Part shown: positions 16,643 through 24,754 of the stretch, one piece after another
How the letters are laid out: every line of letters begins with the position of its first letter
Numbering within the stretch: position 1 is the first letter of the stretch
DNA from: JAGWBJ01 sp964291465
GTDB lineage: Bacteria > Chloroflexota > Dehalococcoidia > Lucifugimonadales > JAGWBF01
Assembly: GCA_964291465.2 (NCBI GenBank)
Contig: OZ219928.1
Span: 310,001-374,000 of the forward strand
Length of the DNA: 64,000 bases
Direction: 5' to 3'
Position numbers and translations under genes: made by a program
Notes under the pieces: model-generated
Told to the model about the DNA's origin: nothing
The model's database searches: none
What the model saw: the letters and a program-made list of their open reading frames with translations, nothing else

Positions 16643-18376
16643 CTACCAGCCCACGGCGTAGGAGTCCCGGCGGGGGTCGGCGCCGCCCACCAGGATGCCC
16701 CGCTCCCGGTCTATGACGATTCCGCATAGCCCTCCCGCGCCCGAGTTCCACTCGGGCCACCACCTGACGTCGTGGCCCAGCTTGGCCAATGCGTCGCCCA
16801 CCTCCCGGTCTATCCGGCCCTCCAGGTTCAACCGCCCAGGCAGGTACGTGTGGGGCCAGAAGGAGTCGGGGAAGCTCTGGGACCGGGCCCTGGGCGCCTC
16901 TATCGCCTGCTGGGTGTCCATGCCGAACTCCACGATGTTCAGGAGCATCTGCACCATGGCCGGCACCTGCATGTCCCCGCCGGGGGTGCCGAAGGGCATG
17001 AACGGCCTGCCGTCCTTGAACACCATGGCAGGGTTGGGCGTCAGCCTGGGCCGCTTCCAGGCTGCCAGGCGGGAGGGGTGCCCGGGGTCCAGCCAGGTCT
17101 GGCTGCCCCGGCCGGAGATGATCATCCCCAGTCCGGGTACGATGGGCGTCGTAAGGAAGCTGTCGCTGGGAGTCGCGGAGAAGGCATTGCCCCAGCGGTC
17201 CACCACGCAGGTGTAGCTGGTGTCCGGCTCCGACGAGCCCGAGAACGGCTCCGCCGCCACCCGGTTGCCTTTCCGCGCCTCGCCCTGGAAGGGCCATGGG
17301 TCGCCGGCCTCGGGCATCCGGGGATGGGCCCGGGCCGGGTCCAGGGCGGCCCGGCGGTGGGCCGAGTACTCCTTGGACAGGAGCCCGGCCAGGGGCACAT
17401 CCACCAGGTCGGGGTCGCCGTAGTAGCTGTGACGGTCGGAGAAGGCCAGCTTGACCGCCTCCACCAGGGTGTGCAGGTACTGGACGGAGTTGTGGCCCAT
17501 GGACCTCAGGTCGTAGCCCTCCAGGAGGTTGAGTATCTGGACCAGGGACGGGCCCTGGCACCAGGGGCCGCAGGTGTAGAGGGTGTAGTCGCCGTAGGTG
17601 CCCGATTGGGGTGTCTCCTCCAGGACGCCGAACCGGGCGAAGTCGTCCATGGTGAGCATGCCGCCCTGCTCCTGGCAAAACCCGACCATCGTCTGGGCGA
17701 TGTCGCCTCGGTAGAAGAAGTCCCTCGCCGCCGCTATCGCGCCCGGCCGGCCCCGGTGGGTGTTGGCGTACTCCACCTCGGCCATCTGCCTGAACACCTG
17801 CGCCAGGTCCTTCTGGACGACCACCTGGCCGGGAGAGAGAGGTGTGCCGCCGGGCATGAAGGTCTCGGCGGAGGCGGGGCACGCGGCGATGAAGTTTCGC
17901 TGGGACTCTATGGCCTGGCACATGTTGTAGGACGCCGGGAAGCCCCGCTCCGCCAGCTCGATGCTGGGTGCCACGACCTCGCCGAAAGTCATGGTGCCGT
18001 AGCCTTGGAGGGCCGTCAGCCAGGCGTCACAGGCCGCTGGCACCACGCTCCGGGGCATCCCCAGGGGGATGTCGCCGCCGTGCTCCCTGGTGAACTCGTC
18101 CAGGTCCGCCGCCTGGGGCCAGCGCCCCAGCCCGCTGATGGTCACCACCTTGTCGGCTCCGGCGTCGTACAGGACGATGGGCGCCACTCCGCCGAAGCTG
18201 GTTAGGTGGGGCAGGGTGACGTTGATGGCGATGCCCGACGCGACCCCGGCGTCGATGGCGTTGCCGCCCTGCTCGAGTATCCGGTAGCCCGCCTGGGCGG
18301 CCAGGTAGTGGCCCGAGGCCACCACGTGGGTCGTCCCCATGAAGGGGCTTCTGTATGACCGGATACCCTGTGCCAT
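16643..18376 (-). CDS. Gamma-glutamyltransferase family Ntn hydrolase
   Basis: 577 residues, full length for the family, which hydrolyses or transfers gamma-glutamyl groups. It shows GYRILEQGGNAIDAGVA near the N-terminus and the autoprocessing/catalytic threonine at about residue 385 in DTSYTCVVD, followed by GNAFSATPSDS. FGTPGGDMQ near 470 is the usual glycine loop. No signal peptide is present, so this is a cytoplasmic member, unlike secreted E. coli Ggt. The ATG has AGGAGGTG upstream. It is third in a leftward unit after an esterase and a class IV aminotransferase. The physiological substrate is unknown. Confidence 0.92.
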   Translation of the reverse strand: MAQGIRSYRSPFMGTTHVVASGHYLAAQAGYRILEQGGNAIDAGVASGIAINVTLPHLTSFGGVAPIVLYDAGADKVVTISGLGRWPQAADLDEFTREHGGDIPLGMPRSVVPAACDAWLTALQGYGTMTFGEVVAPSIELAERGFPASYNMCQAIESQRNFIAACPASAETFMPGGTPLSPGQVVVQKDLAQVFRQMAEVEYANTHRGRPGAIAAARDFFYRGDIAQTMVGFCQEQGGMLTMDDFARFGVLEETPQSGTYGDYTLYTCGPWCQGPSLVQILNLLEGYDLRSMGHNSVQYLHTLVEAVKLAFSDRHSYYGDPDLVDVPLAGLLSKEYSAHRRAALDPARAHPRMPEAGDPWPFQGEARKGNRVAAEPFSGSSEPDTSYTCVVDRWGNAFSATPSDSFLTTPIVPGLGMIISGRGSQTWLDPGHPSRLAAWKRPRLTPNPAMVFKDGRPFMPFGTPGGDMQVPAMVQMLLNIVEFGMDTQQAIEAPRARSQSFPDSFWPHTYLPGRLNLEGRIDREVGDALAKLGHDVRWWPEWNSGAGGLCGIVIDRERGILVGGADPRRDSYAVGW

Positions 18377-18395
18377 GGAGCACCTCCTGCTTTGT

Positions 18396-18417
18396 GACGC
18401 CCCGGTGGAGGGGCGTC
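18396..18417 (-). other. Intercistronic stem-loop before ggt
   Basis: Perfect 8-bp stem GACGCCCC (18396-18403) with GGGGCGTC (18410-18417) around a 6-nt loop. It lies in the 58-nt gap between the class IV aminotransferase and ggt, just before the AGGAGG site. It has no T-tract, so mRNA processing or stability is more likely than termination. Confidence 0.4.
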
Positions 18418-18434
18418 GCCAGCGTCCCGCCAGC

Positions 18435-19349
18435 CTACCCGCCGCCCAGAGCCCGGGCCCTCTCGCCCACCTGGTCGACGATGTCCAGTCCCACCATCTC
18501 GCTCCAGGCGGCCAGGAGCTGCCTGGTGATGGGTCCGGGCACCTTGGCCCCTATCTTCCGGTTGTCGGCCCGGCCCACTGGGAGCACCGAGTAAGGTGTG
18601 CTGCAGAGGAACGCCTCGTCGGCGGTGTACACGTCGTAGGGCTGGAGGTCCTCTTCGGAGGTGGGGATGTCCAGCCGCTCGGCCAGCTCCAGCAGGGTCA
18701 TGCGGGATACTCCGTGGAGGATGCTCCTGCCCCCCGGCGTCCTGAGCACTCCCCCGGTGACGATGCAGAAGTTGGCCCCGATGCTCTCGGATACGTTGCC
18801 GTCGGTGTCCAGCAGCACGGGAAATGCGTTGGGGTCCACGTCCCGGGTCTCCAGCTCGGCCAGGACGAAGTTCAGCCGGCTGTAGTGCTTCACCTTGGGA
18901 TCCACCTGGTCCGGGGAGTAGCTGCGCGTTCGGGGGATCACCACGTGGGCGCCGCTCTCGTACAGGGGCGCGTACCGCACGAAGTCGATGGGATCGATCC
19001 ATATGGACACGTTGGCCCGCGCGGCATCGATGGCGCCTCCCTCGCCCCTGGTGACGATCTGGGTGACCATGTAGTCGTCGTTGGCCGCCCTGCGCGTCTC
19101 CTCGTTGCGTTCGACCACCTCCAGGGTCAACCGCTCCATCTCGTCGATGGACATGCCCGGGTCGATCCTGGTGTACTTCAGCGACCGGTACAGCCTGTCC
19201 AGGTGGTCGCGCAGGCGGAAGACCTCCCCGTTGAAGGTCCTGGAGGTGTCGAACACCACGTCGCCCAGCCTGAACCCCCGGTCCGTCATGCTGATCCTGG
19301 CCTCGCTGCGGGGCACGTAGTCGCCGTTGAGCCAGATAAGGTAGTCCAC
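18435..19349 (-). CDS. Class IV aminotransferase (branched-chain/D-amino-acid type)
   Basis: 304-residue fold-type IV PLP enzyme. IWLNGDYVP and the DRGFRLGDVVFDT segment open the protein, the Schiff-base lysine is probably in DPKVKHYSRLN, and ESIGANFCIV with SRMTLLELA follow, as in BCAT/DAAT/ADC-lyase enzymes. Which amino acid is used cannot be decided by eye. The start is GTG 19349 with GGGGAGG 8 nt upstream. It lies 33 nt after the esterase gene in the same operon. Confidence 0.87.
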   Translation of the reverse strand: MDYLIWLNGDYVPRSEARISMTDRGFRLGDVVFDTSRTFNGEVFRLRDHLDRLYRSLKYTRIDPGMSIDEMERLTLEVVERNEETRRAANDDYMVTQIVTRGEGGAIDAARANVSIWIDPIDFVRYAPLYESGAHVVIPRTRSYSPDQVDPKVKHYSRLNFVLAELETRDVDPNAFPVLLDTDGNVSESIGANFCIVTGGVLRTPGGRSILHGVSRMTLLELAERLDIPTSEEDLQPYDVYTADEAFLCSTPYSVLPVGRADNRKIGAKVPGPITRQLLAAWSEMVGLDIVDQVGERARALGGG

Positions 19350-19382
19350 CTGATGCCTCCCCGGGTCCGCGGTTCTTCTAGC

Positions 19383-20279
19383 CTACTGGCCCAGATGCCG
19401 TTGCACGAACTCGCCTATGCGGTCCACCGCCTGCTGGCCCTCGGGCAGCATGTGGGCGTACATGGGCCAGTTGTGGGGCATGTCGTCCCATATCTCCAGC
19501 GTGGCCTCGACGCCGGCATCCCGGGCCCTCTGGGCCAGGCGCACCGAGTCGTCCCTGAGTATCTCTATGGACCCCGCCATGATGAGCATGGGCGGCAGGC
19601 CCGCGAGGTCGGCGTAGACGGGGGACGCCAGCGGCGTTTTCGGGTCCTTGCCCGCCAGGTACAGGCTGGCCATCTCGGAGCCTCGCTCCAGGGTGACCGT
19701 GGGGTCCACCGCCGCGTTGGAGGTGATGGACTCCCCGGTATGGGCAAGGTCGGCCCACGACGAGATGCACACGGCCGCGCCGGGCAACGGGTCCCCCATG
19801 TACCGCAGGGCCACGCAGGCCGCGGCGGTGAGCCCTCCGCCGGCCGACTCACCGCCGATGGCTATGTTCCTTGGCTCGATGCCGTTGGCGAGGAGCCAGC
19901 GGTAGGCCGCCAGTGTGTCCCGCAGCGCGGCGGGAAAGGGCTTCTCGGGGGCAAGGCTGTAGTCCAGGCCCAGGAGCCGGGCGCCGGTGGCCCGGGACAG
20001 CCGGGACAGGTAGACGCGGTGGGTCCTCATGGAGCCGATGGCGTAGTACCCTCCGTGGAGGTACAGCATCACCCGGTCCCGGGCTGCGCCCGGAGTGTAC
20101 ACCCACTCGGCGGGGACGCCCCCGGCGCCGACCCGCTCCGTCGTGACGTCGTCGTCCAGCTTCAGACTCGACATCCGCAGCTCGTAGGAGGCCCGGGCCT
20201 CCTCGACGGTGGCCCTGGGCTCTCCCGCGGCCGCCTTGAGTACTCGTATCAGCTCTTCGAGCTGGGGCGTGACGGCCAT
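19383..20279 (-). CDS. Alpha/beta hydrolase, hormone-sensitive-lipase (type IV) family
   Basis: 298-residue esterase/lipase. It has the HSL signature oxyanion segment LYLHGGYYAIGS, the nucleophile elbow GESAGGG, a late Asp in EILRDDS and catalytic His in DDMPHNWP. No signal peptide, so the substrate is probably intracellular short-chain ester or lactone. ATG 20279 follows GGAGGTGGG. It is the first gene of the leftward unit with the class IV aminotransferase, ggt and DUF1015. The promoter should lie in 20280-20400, which also holds a tandem repeat. Confidence 0.9.
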   Translation of the reverse strand: MAVTPQLEELIRVLKAAAGEPRATVEEARASYELRMSSLKLDDDVTTERVGAGGVPAEWVYTPGAARDRVMLYLHGGYYAIGSMRTHRVYLSRLSRATGARLLGLDYSLAPEKPFPAALRDTLAAYRWLLANGIEPRNIAIGGESAGGGLTAAACVALRYMGDPLPGAAVCISSWADLAHTGESITSNAAVDPTVTLERGSEMASLYLAGKDPKTPLASPVYADLAGLPPMLIMAGSIEILRDDSVRLAQRARDAGVEATLEIWDDMPHNWPMYAHMLPEGQQAVDRIGEFVQRHLGQ

Positions 20280-20314
20280 GACCCACCTCCATCGGGCGCT
20301 TCCGGGCCTGTGCG

Positions 20315-20362
20315 TGCAGGCCCCTGTAATTGCAGGCCCCCGTAATTGCAGGCCATTGTACA
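20315..20362. repeat. Tandem repeat, 16 bp x 3, between divergent genes
   Basis: Copies of TGCAGGCCCCTGTAAT at 20315-20330 and 20331-20346, and a degenerate third at 20347-20362. They sit between the divergent esterase and MFS genes, 36 nt from the esterase ATG, where the leftward promoter or leader should be. Confidence 0.85.
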
Positions 20363-20400
20363 CCGTTGCCGATGCCGGGGCCAACATGCGCGGCCCCCTT

Positions 20401-20428
20401 TTGCTGAGACGCCTGGAGGGTCTAAGAT
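20401..20428 (+). promoter_or_regulatory. Sigma-70 promoter of the MFS gene
   Basis: TTGCTG at 20401-20406, 16-nt spacer, TAAGAT at 20423-20428. Transcription from about 20435 excludes the open frame upstream and supports the TTG start at 20478. Confidence 0.55.
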
Positions 20429-20477
20429 AGGGTGGCCAAGCGCCGCCGCCGCGGCGAGACCTGGAGGCCGCCCGCCC

Positions 20478-21782
20478 TTGCGTTCGAGACCCCGTTCCGG
20501 CATCCCCGCCCTCCAGCTGATGGAGGACGGCAACTTCAGGACCCTCTGGTACGTGCAGCTCATTGTGGAGCTGTGCCGACGCCTGGAGCTGCTGGTCCTG
20601 GGCATTCTCATCTACCAGGAGACCAGCTCCCCCTTCCAGCTCGGCCTCATCCTCGTGTTCAACTACCTGCCCAAGACCGTGCTGTCGCCCTTTTGCGGCG
20701 CCCTGGCCGACCGCTTCAGCCGTCACCGCATCCTGTTGCTGGCCCAGGCCTTGAACATCGGCGCGGCGGGCGCCATCGGCTTGCTGATCGTTGCCGGTCG
20801 GCTGGACCCCTGGCACGTGTACCTGGCCACGGCGGTCCAGGGCGTCTCGTGGGCGGTCCAGGAGCCCGCCCGGCGCACGGCCATCTTCGACATCGTGGGC
20901 CAGGGCAGGCTCCTCAACGCCGTCTCCCTGGAGCAGGTGAGCACCACGGGGGGAAAGCTGATCGGGCCGCTGCTTGGGGGTGTGCTGGTGGGCCTGGCCG
21001 GTTACCAGTGGGCCTACGCCACCGTGGTAACGCTGCACGCCGTGGCCCTGGCGATGCTGGCCTTCGTGGCCATCCCCCCGTTGACCCGAGCCGCGGCCTC
21101 CGAGACCGTCCTGAGGGGCCTGGCCGAGGTCACCCGCTACACCTTTCGGTCGCCGATGCTCCTGGGGACCCTGTACGTGATAGTGCTGATGAACGCCCTT
21201 GGCTTTCCGGTGGAGCAGTTCGTGCCGGCCATCGGGAAGGACGAGCTGGAGGTCGGCCCTGTGCGGGTGGGCTTGCTGGTGTCGGCGCTGGCGATGGGCC
21301 AGATCACCGCTGCGGCGGCCATGGCGTTCATGCGCATCGACCGGGACCACGGCAGGCTGCTCATGCTGGGGTCCCTGGTGGTCCTGGTGATGGGGCTGAT
21401 GCTGGCGTGGTCCCCGGTGTACGCCCTCTCCTTCGCGGTGTTCGCCATCAGCGGGTGCGGGCAGGCCTGCTTCGGGACCATGCAGGGGACGATGACCCTA
21501 CTGTGGGCGCCTCCGGACATGCGGGGCAGGATGATGGGCCTGCGCAGCGTGTGCATCGGCACCGGGGCGCCCCTGGGGGCCATCCAGATCGGCCTGGTGG
21601 CCGCGGCCCTGGGCACCCCGTGGGCCATCTCCACCTCGTCCCTGGCCGGAATTCTGCTCCTGGTACCGCCCCTTCTGCTGTCGCCCCTGGTCTTTCAGGG
21701 TCGCGCCCGCCGGCCGGGGTCCGGACAGAGTGCCGGCAACCCGGGCCGGGGGATGCCCGGTCAGGGCTCTCCCAGCCCCTAA
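20478..21782 (+). CDS. MFS transporter (EntS-like family)
   Basis: About 434 residues, inner-membrane protein with roughly 12 hydrophobic helices. FRTLWYVQLIVEL opens helix 1 and GALADRFSRHRILLLAQ is the conserved loop 2-3 motif; EPARRTAIFDIVG and LNAVSLEQVS are typical of the MFS_3 multidrug/siderophore-export-like group. The cargo is unknown. Start TTG 20478 has GGAGG 10 nt upstream and follows the promoter at 20401; an in-frame ATG at 20520 (MEDGNFRTLW) lacks a ribosome site. The last 30 residues are a polar low-complexity tail. Confidence 0.85.
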   Translation: MRSRPRSGIPALQLMEDGNFRTLWYVQLIVELCRRLELLVLGILIYQETSSPFQLGLILVFNYLPKTVLSPFCGALADRFSRHRILLLAQALNIGAAGAIGLLIVAGRLDPWHVYLATAVQGVSWAVQEPARRTAIFDIVGQGRLLNAVSLEQVSTTGGKLIGPLLGGVLVGLAGYQWAYATVVTLHAVALAMLAFVAIPPLTRAAASETVLRGLAEVTRYTFRSPMLLGTLYVIVLMNALGFPVEQFVPAIGKDELEVGPVRVGLLVSALAMGQITAAAAMAFMRIDRDHGRLLMLGSLVVLVMGLMLAWSPVYALSFAVFAISGCGQACFGTMQGTMTLLWAPPDMRGRMMGLRSVCIGTGAPLGAIQIGLVAAALGTPWAISTSSLAGILLLVPPLLLSPLVFQGRARRPGSGQSAGNPGRGMPGQGSPSP

Positions 21783-21854
21783 CCCTGTCGCCGGGAGAAG
21801 GCCGGGGTGGGCGTGTCGGGGATGCCGGTCCTGGGTCGAGGCGTTTCCGGAGGG

Positions 21855-22880
21855 TCAGTAGCGTGAGACCTGCTCCGCGGCCTCGAACAGCATCGGTATC
21901 CCTCCCGTGTGGACGAACACCAAGTTGTCCTCCTCCGTGAACCTGCCTCGGCGCACGTCCGCTATCAGGGCCGCCATGCCCTTCCCCGTGTAGGCGGGGT
22001 CCAGGATGACGCTCTCGGTGGCCGCGGTCAACCTGATGGCCTCGACGCACTGCGCGGTCACCGCCCCGTGGTGGGGTCCGACGTAGTCGAAGGTCGTCTC
22101 GATCTCATCGGGGTCGAGGCTCTCGGAGAACCCCAGGAGGTCCGACCCCATCCTGGCCCAGGTCGCCAGCGGGCGGTCGGGCTCGAAGTGCTGGCCCACG
22201 GCGACCCCGGTGAACGACCAGTCCAGTCCCATCAGCTTGGCCCCGAGCTGCAGGCCCGCCTGGCTGTGTCCGTTCACCATGTAGACGTGCGCCCTGTCGA
22301 TGCCTTTCTCTTCCAGCTGGGCCCGCAGCTCCACGGCCGCCTCCAGGTAGCTGAAGATGGCCGACAGGTGGTAGGTGGGCAGCTCCTGCAGTGCGTAGGG
22401 CCTGCGGCCTTCTTTCTCCAGCCGCTCCCGGACCTCCGCCACCCGGGCCGCCGCCTCCTCCCGGTCCTCGGTGTCAAGGAACTCCAGGTCCGCCCCCAGC
22501 ACGGTGGCCAGGAGCATGTTGCCCTGGAGCCGGTCGGGCCGCTGTCCCCGGACCAGCAGCACGCACCTGAGGCCGACCTTGGCGCAGGCCGCCGCGGTGG
22601 CGCGGGCGGCGTTGTTGGCGTCGGCGTAGATGAAGGTGTCGGCCCCCTGGGCCAGGGCGTCGCCCATTCGGAACTCCATGTGGCGCACCTTGTTGCCGCC
22701 CAGGGCCTGGCCGGTAAGGTCGTCCCGCTTTATCAGGATGCGGGGGCCCTTTTCTCCGCCGGACAGCTCCCGGCTTAGCTGGGGGCACTCCTCCAAGGGG
22801 GTGGGAAGGTGGGCGATGGGCACCCTCGGCCGGGTTGCCAAGGCCTCCCGGATCTGCTCCGGGGTCAGCTTGGTCTGCAT
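21855..22880 (-). CDS. D-cysteine desulfhydrase / ACC deaminase family PLP enzyme
   Basis: 341 residues, fold-type II PLP enzyme. Signatures: LPTPLEECPQLS, RDDLTGQALGGNKVRHMEF with the PLP lysine, ADANNAARATAAA, VNGHSQAGLQLG, a DPAYTGKGM loop and FVHTGGIPMLF. The group includes D-cysteine desulfhydrase, ACC deaminase and L-cysteate sulfo-lyase (CuyA); sequence alone does not separate them here. ATG 22880 follows GAGGAGGC. A half-size TPP enzyme that could be sulfopyruvate decarboxylase is divergent from it, giving weak support for a sulfonate role. Confidence 0.86.
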   Translation of the reverse strand: MQTKLTPEQIREALATRPRVPIAHLPTPLEECPQLSRELSGGEKGPRILIKRDDLTGQALGGNKVRHMEFRMGDALAQGADTFIYADANNAARATAAACAKVGLRCVLLVRGQRPDRLQGNMLLATVLGADLEFLDTEDREEAAARVAEVRERLEKEGRRPYALQELPTYHLSAIFSYLEAAVELRAQLEEKGIDRAHVYMVNGHSQAGLQLGAKLMGLDWSFTGVAVGQHFEPDRPLATWARMGSDLLGFSESLDPDEIETTFDYVGPHHGAVTAQCVEAIRLTAATESVILDPAYTGKGMAALIADVRRGRFTEEDNLVFVHTGGIPMLFEAAEQVSRY

Positions 22881-23007
22881 GACGCCATGCCTCCTCGTGG
22901 TCGTGACTCGTGGACGTAACCTATACCTCCACGCCGCGGGTGTCAATCGCGAGACGGCCCTCTCCCGGCGGCTTGACAGGCCTGGCCCCACACGCCGTAG
23001 ATCGTCG

Positions 23008-23036
23008 TTGACAGTCATGTTGGGGCCCGATTACAC
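23008..23036 (+). promoter_or_regulatory. Sigma-70 promoter of the TPP-enzyme gene
   Basis: Consensus TTGACA at 23008-23013, 17-nt spacer, TTACAC at 23031-23036. Leader of about 37 nt to the ATG at 23080. Confidence 0.65.
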
Positions 23037-23079
23037 TGACGGCGGGCCCCCGGGTCGCCAGTCTCCCGAGGAGTTGGCC

Positions 23080-23664
23080 ATGATCGATCAGAGGGACTTG
23101 ATGGCTGTGCTGCAGGAGCACCGGGGCGACGCGGTGGTGCTGCCCGTGGAGCGGGCCAACGTCGTCTGGCCCGCCATCAGCACGATGCCCCAGCGGGACC
23201 TGGCCGAGGCGGTCATGGGCAAGGGGTCGTCCCTGGCGCTGGGGGTCGCCCTGGCCCGGCCGGAGACCAAGGTCATCGTGCTGGACGGCGACGGCAGCCT
23301 GCTGATGAACCTGGGCGCCCTCACCACCATCGCCGAGATGCAGCCCGCCAACCTGTACCACTTCGTCCTGGAGAACGGGATCTACGCCACCACCGGAGGC
23401 CAGCCCATCCCCGCCCAGGGAAGGGTCTCCTTCACCGGCGTGGCTCGGGAGGCGGGCTACGCCGCCGTCTACGACTTCGACGACCTGGAGCAGCTCGCCG
23501 TCGGGTTGGAGGAGGTGCTACAGGAGACCGGCCCCGTCCTGGTGTGCGTCAAGACGGTGCCCAACCCCCGGGCCCCCGAGGAGCGAAGCCAGGAGATGGC
23601 CAGGCCCCGCCGCTCTCCGTCGGAGACCATGGCGGACCTCCGGCGGGAGTTTGCCCGCGGGTAA
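23080..23664 (+). CDS. Thiamine-pyrophosphate enzyme, PP-domain subunit only
   Basis: 194 residues corresponding to the C-terminal (PP) half of a TPP-dependent decarboxylase, as in the beta subunit of sulfopyruvate or phosphonopyruvate decarboxylase. The TPP/metal motif is VLDGDGSLLMNLGAL near 65, with the asparagine region in FVLENGIYATTGGQP. The PYR-domain (alpha) partner is not encoded next to it, so it must be elsewhere if the enzyme is active. ATG 23080 has GAGGAG upstream and a strong promoter. Downstream, a flavin oxidoreductase, DUF917 and hydantoinase genes follow closely and may be co-transcribed. Confidence 0.85.
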   Translation: MIDQRDLMAVLQEHRGDAVVLPVERANVVWPAISTMPQRDLAEAVMGKGSSLALGVALARPETKVIVLDGDGSLLMNLGALTTIAEMQPANLYHFVLENGIYATTGGQPIPAQGRVSFTGVAREAGYAAVYDFDDLEQLAVGLEEVLQETGPVLVCVKTVPNPRAPEERSQEMARPRRSPSETMADLRREFARG

Positions 23665-23704
23665 GCCCCGGCGCCCGACTTTGCGCCTGGGACCGCCCCG
23701 AGTC

Positions 23705-24754
23705 ATGCGTACCGGCCTCCTCGTATACGGCGACGACCCTCCCCACCGGCTGCTGGAGCGGGCCCGGCTGGCCGAGGATCTGGGCTACGACTGCCTCTGG
23801 CACGCCGACGAGAAGTTCTACCGCGACCCCTTCGTGGGCCTTGCGACGCTGGCCGCCAATACCAGGCGCATGGAGCTGGGCGTCTGCGTCACCGAGCCCT
23901 ACGCCCGCCACCCGGCCCTGATCGCCATGGCCATGGCCAGCCTGGCCGAGCTGGCCCCCGGACGCATGGTCCTGGGCCTCGGCGCCGGCGGGTCGGGCTT
24001 CCCGGCCATGGGCGTGGCGCGGCGTCGTCCGGCTGTCGCCCTGCGGGAGACGGTGCGCATCATCCGGGCCCTGCTGGCCGGCGAGACCGTGGACCACGAG
24101 GGCGAGGTCGTCTCCTTCCGCAACGGGCGGCTCAACTTCGACCCGCCGGAGCAGGCCCCCGTCGTTTTCGGGACCCGCGGGAGACTCCTCCTCCGGCTGG
24201 CCGGCGAGGTGGCCGACGGCGTGATGATGGCCCCCTACGCCTCCGCCAGGAGCCTGGGCATCGCCATGGCCTCGGTGGCCGACGGGGTCCGGCGCTCCGG
24301 AAGGCAGCCCGGCGACGTGCAGCGGATCGCCAGGGTGGACCTGTGCATCTCCTCCGACGCCGCCGCGGCCCGCCGGGCGGTGAAGCCGGGCATCGTGCTC
24401 CCCCTGTGGACCAGCTATCCCCGCTTCGGCTTCCTGGACCCCCTGGGGCTGCCGCCGGTGCCGGAGCCCCTGCTCGAGGTGCTGGCCCGGCGGGACTACT
24501 CCCTCATCGCGCCCAACGCCCACCTTGCGCCGGACGAGTACGTACGCCACCTGGCCGTGGCCGGCACCCTGGAGCAGGTGACCGAGCAGATGGTGGAGAT
24601 AGCCCGAGCCGGGGTGGACCAGATCACCATCAAGCCGGTGCCCCCGCCGGGCGGTGCCGTGGACGACGTCGTTCGCGCCTTTGCCGGCGATGTGATGCCC
24701 GCGGTCCGGCGGGCCCTGCCCCCGGCCGGAGGAAGCGGCCATGTGGCTGGCTGA
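23705..24754 (+). CDS. LLM-class flavin-dependent oxidoreductase
   Basis: 349-residue luciferase-like TIM-barrel protein using FMN or F420. It has DLGYDCLWHADE, the LGVCVTEPYARHPA strand, ASLAELAPGRMVLGLGAGG, and a C-terminal DQITIKPVPP. Closer in look to the F420-dependent/methylene-H4MPT-reductase-like branch than to the two long paralogues at 37937 and 40925. ATG 23705 begins MRTGLLVYG; the frame is open upstream into the TPP gene. Its 3' end overlaps the DUF917 gene by 14 nt, so the two are coupled. Confidence 0.88.
   Translation: MRTGLLVYGDDPPHRLLERARLAEDLGYDCLWHADEKFYRDPFVGLATLAANTRRMELGVCVTEPYARHPALIAMAMASLAELAPGRMVLGLGAGGSGFPAMGVARRRPAVALRETVRIIRALLAGETVDHEGEVVSFRNGRLNFDPPEQAPVVFGTRGRLLLRLAGEVADGVMMAPYASARSLGIAMASVADGVRRSGRQPGDVQRIARVDLCISSDAAAARRAVKPGIVLPLWTSYPRFGFLDPLGLPPVPEPLLEVLARRDYSLIAPNAHLAPDEYVRHLAVAGTLEQVTEQMVEIARAGVDQITIKPVPPPGGAVDDVVRAFAGDVMPAVRRALPPAGGSGHVAG

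Noticed and set aside
19383..21350. Single 655-residue protein reading through the esterase into the MFS region
   Set aside because: Only the part from ATG 20279 has hydrolase motifs; the rest is antisense to the MFS transporter.
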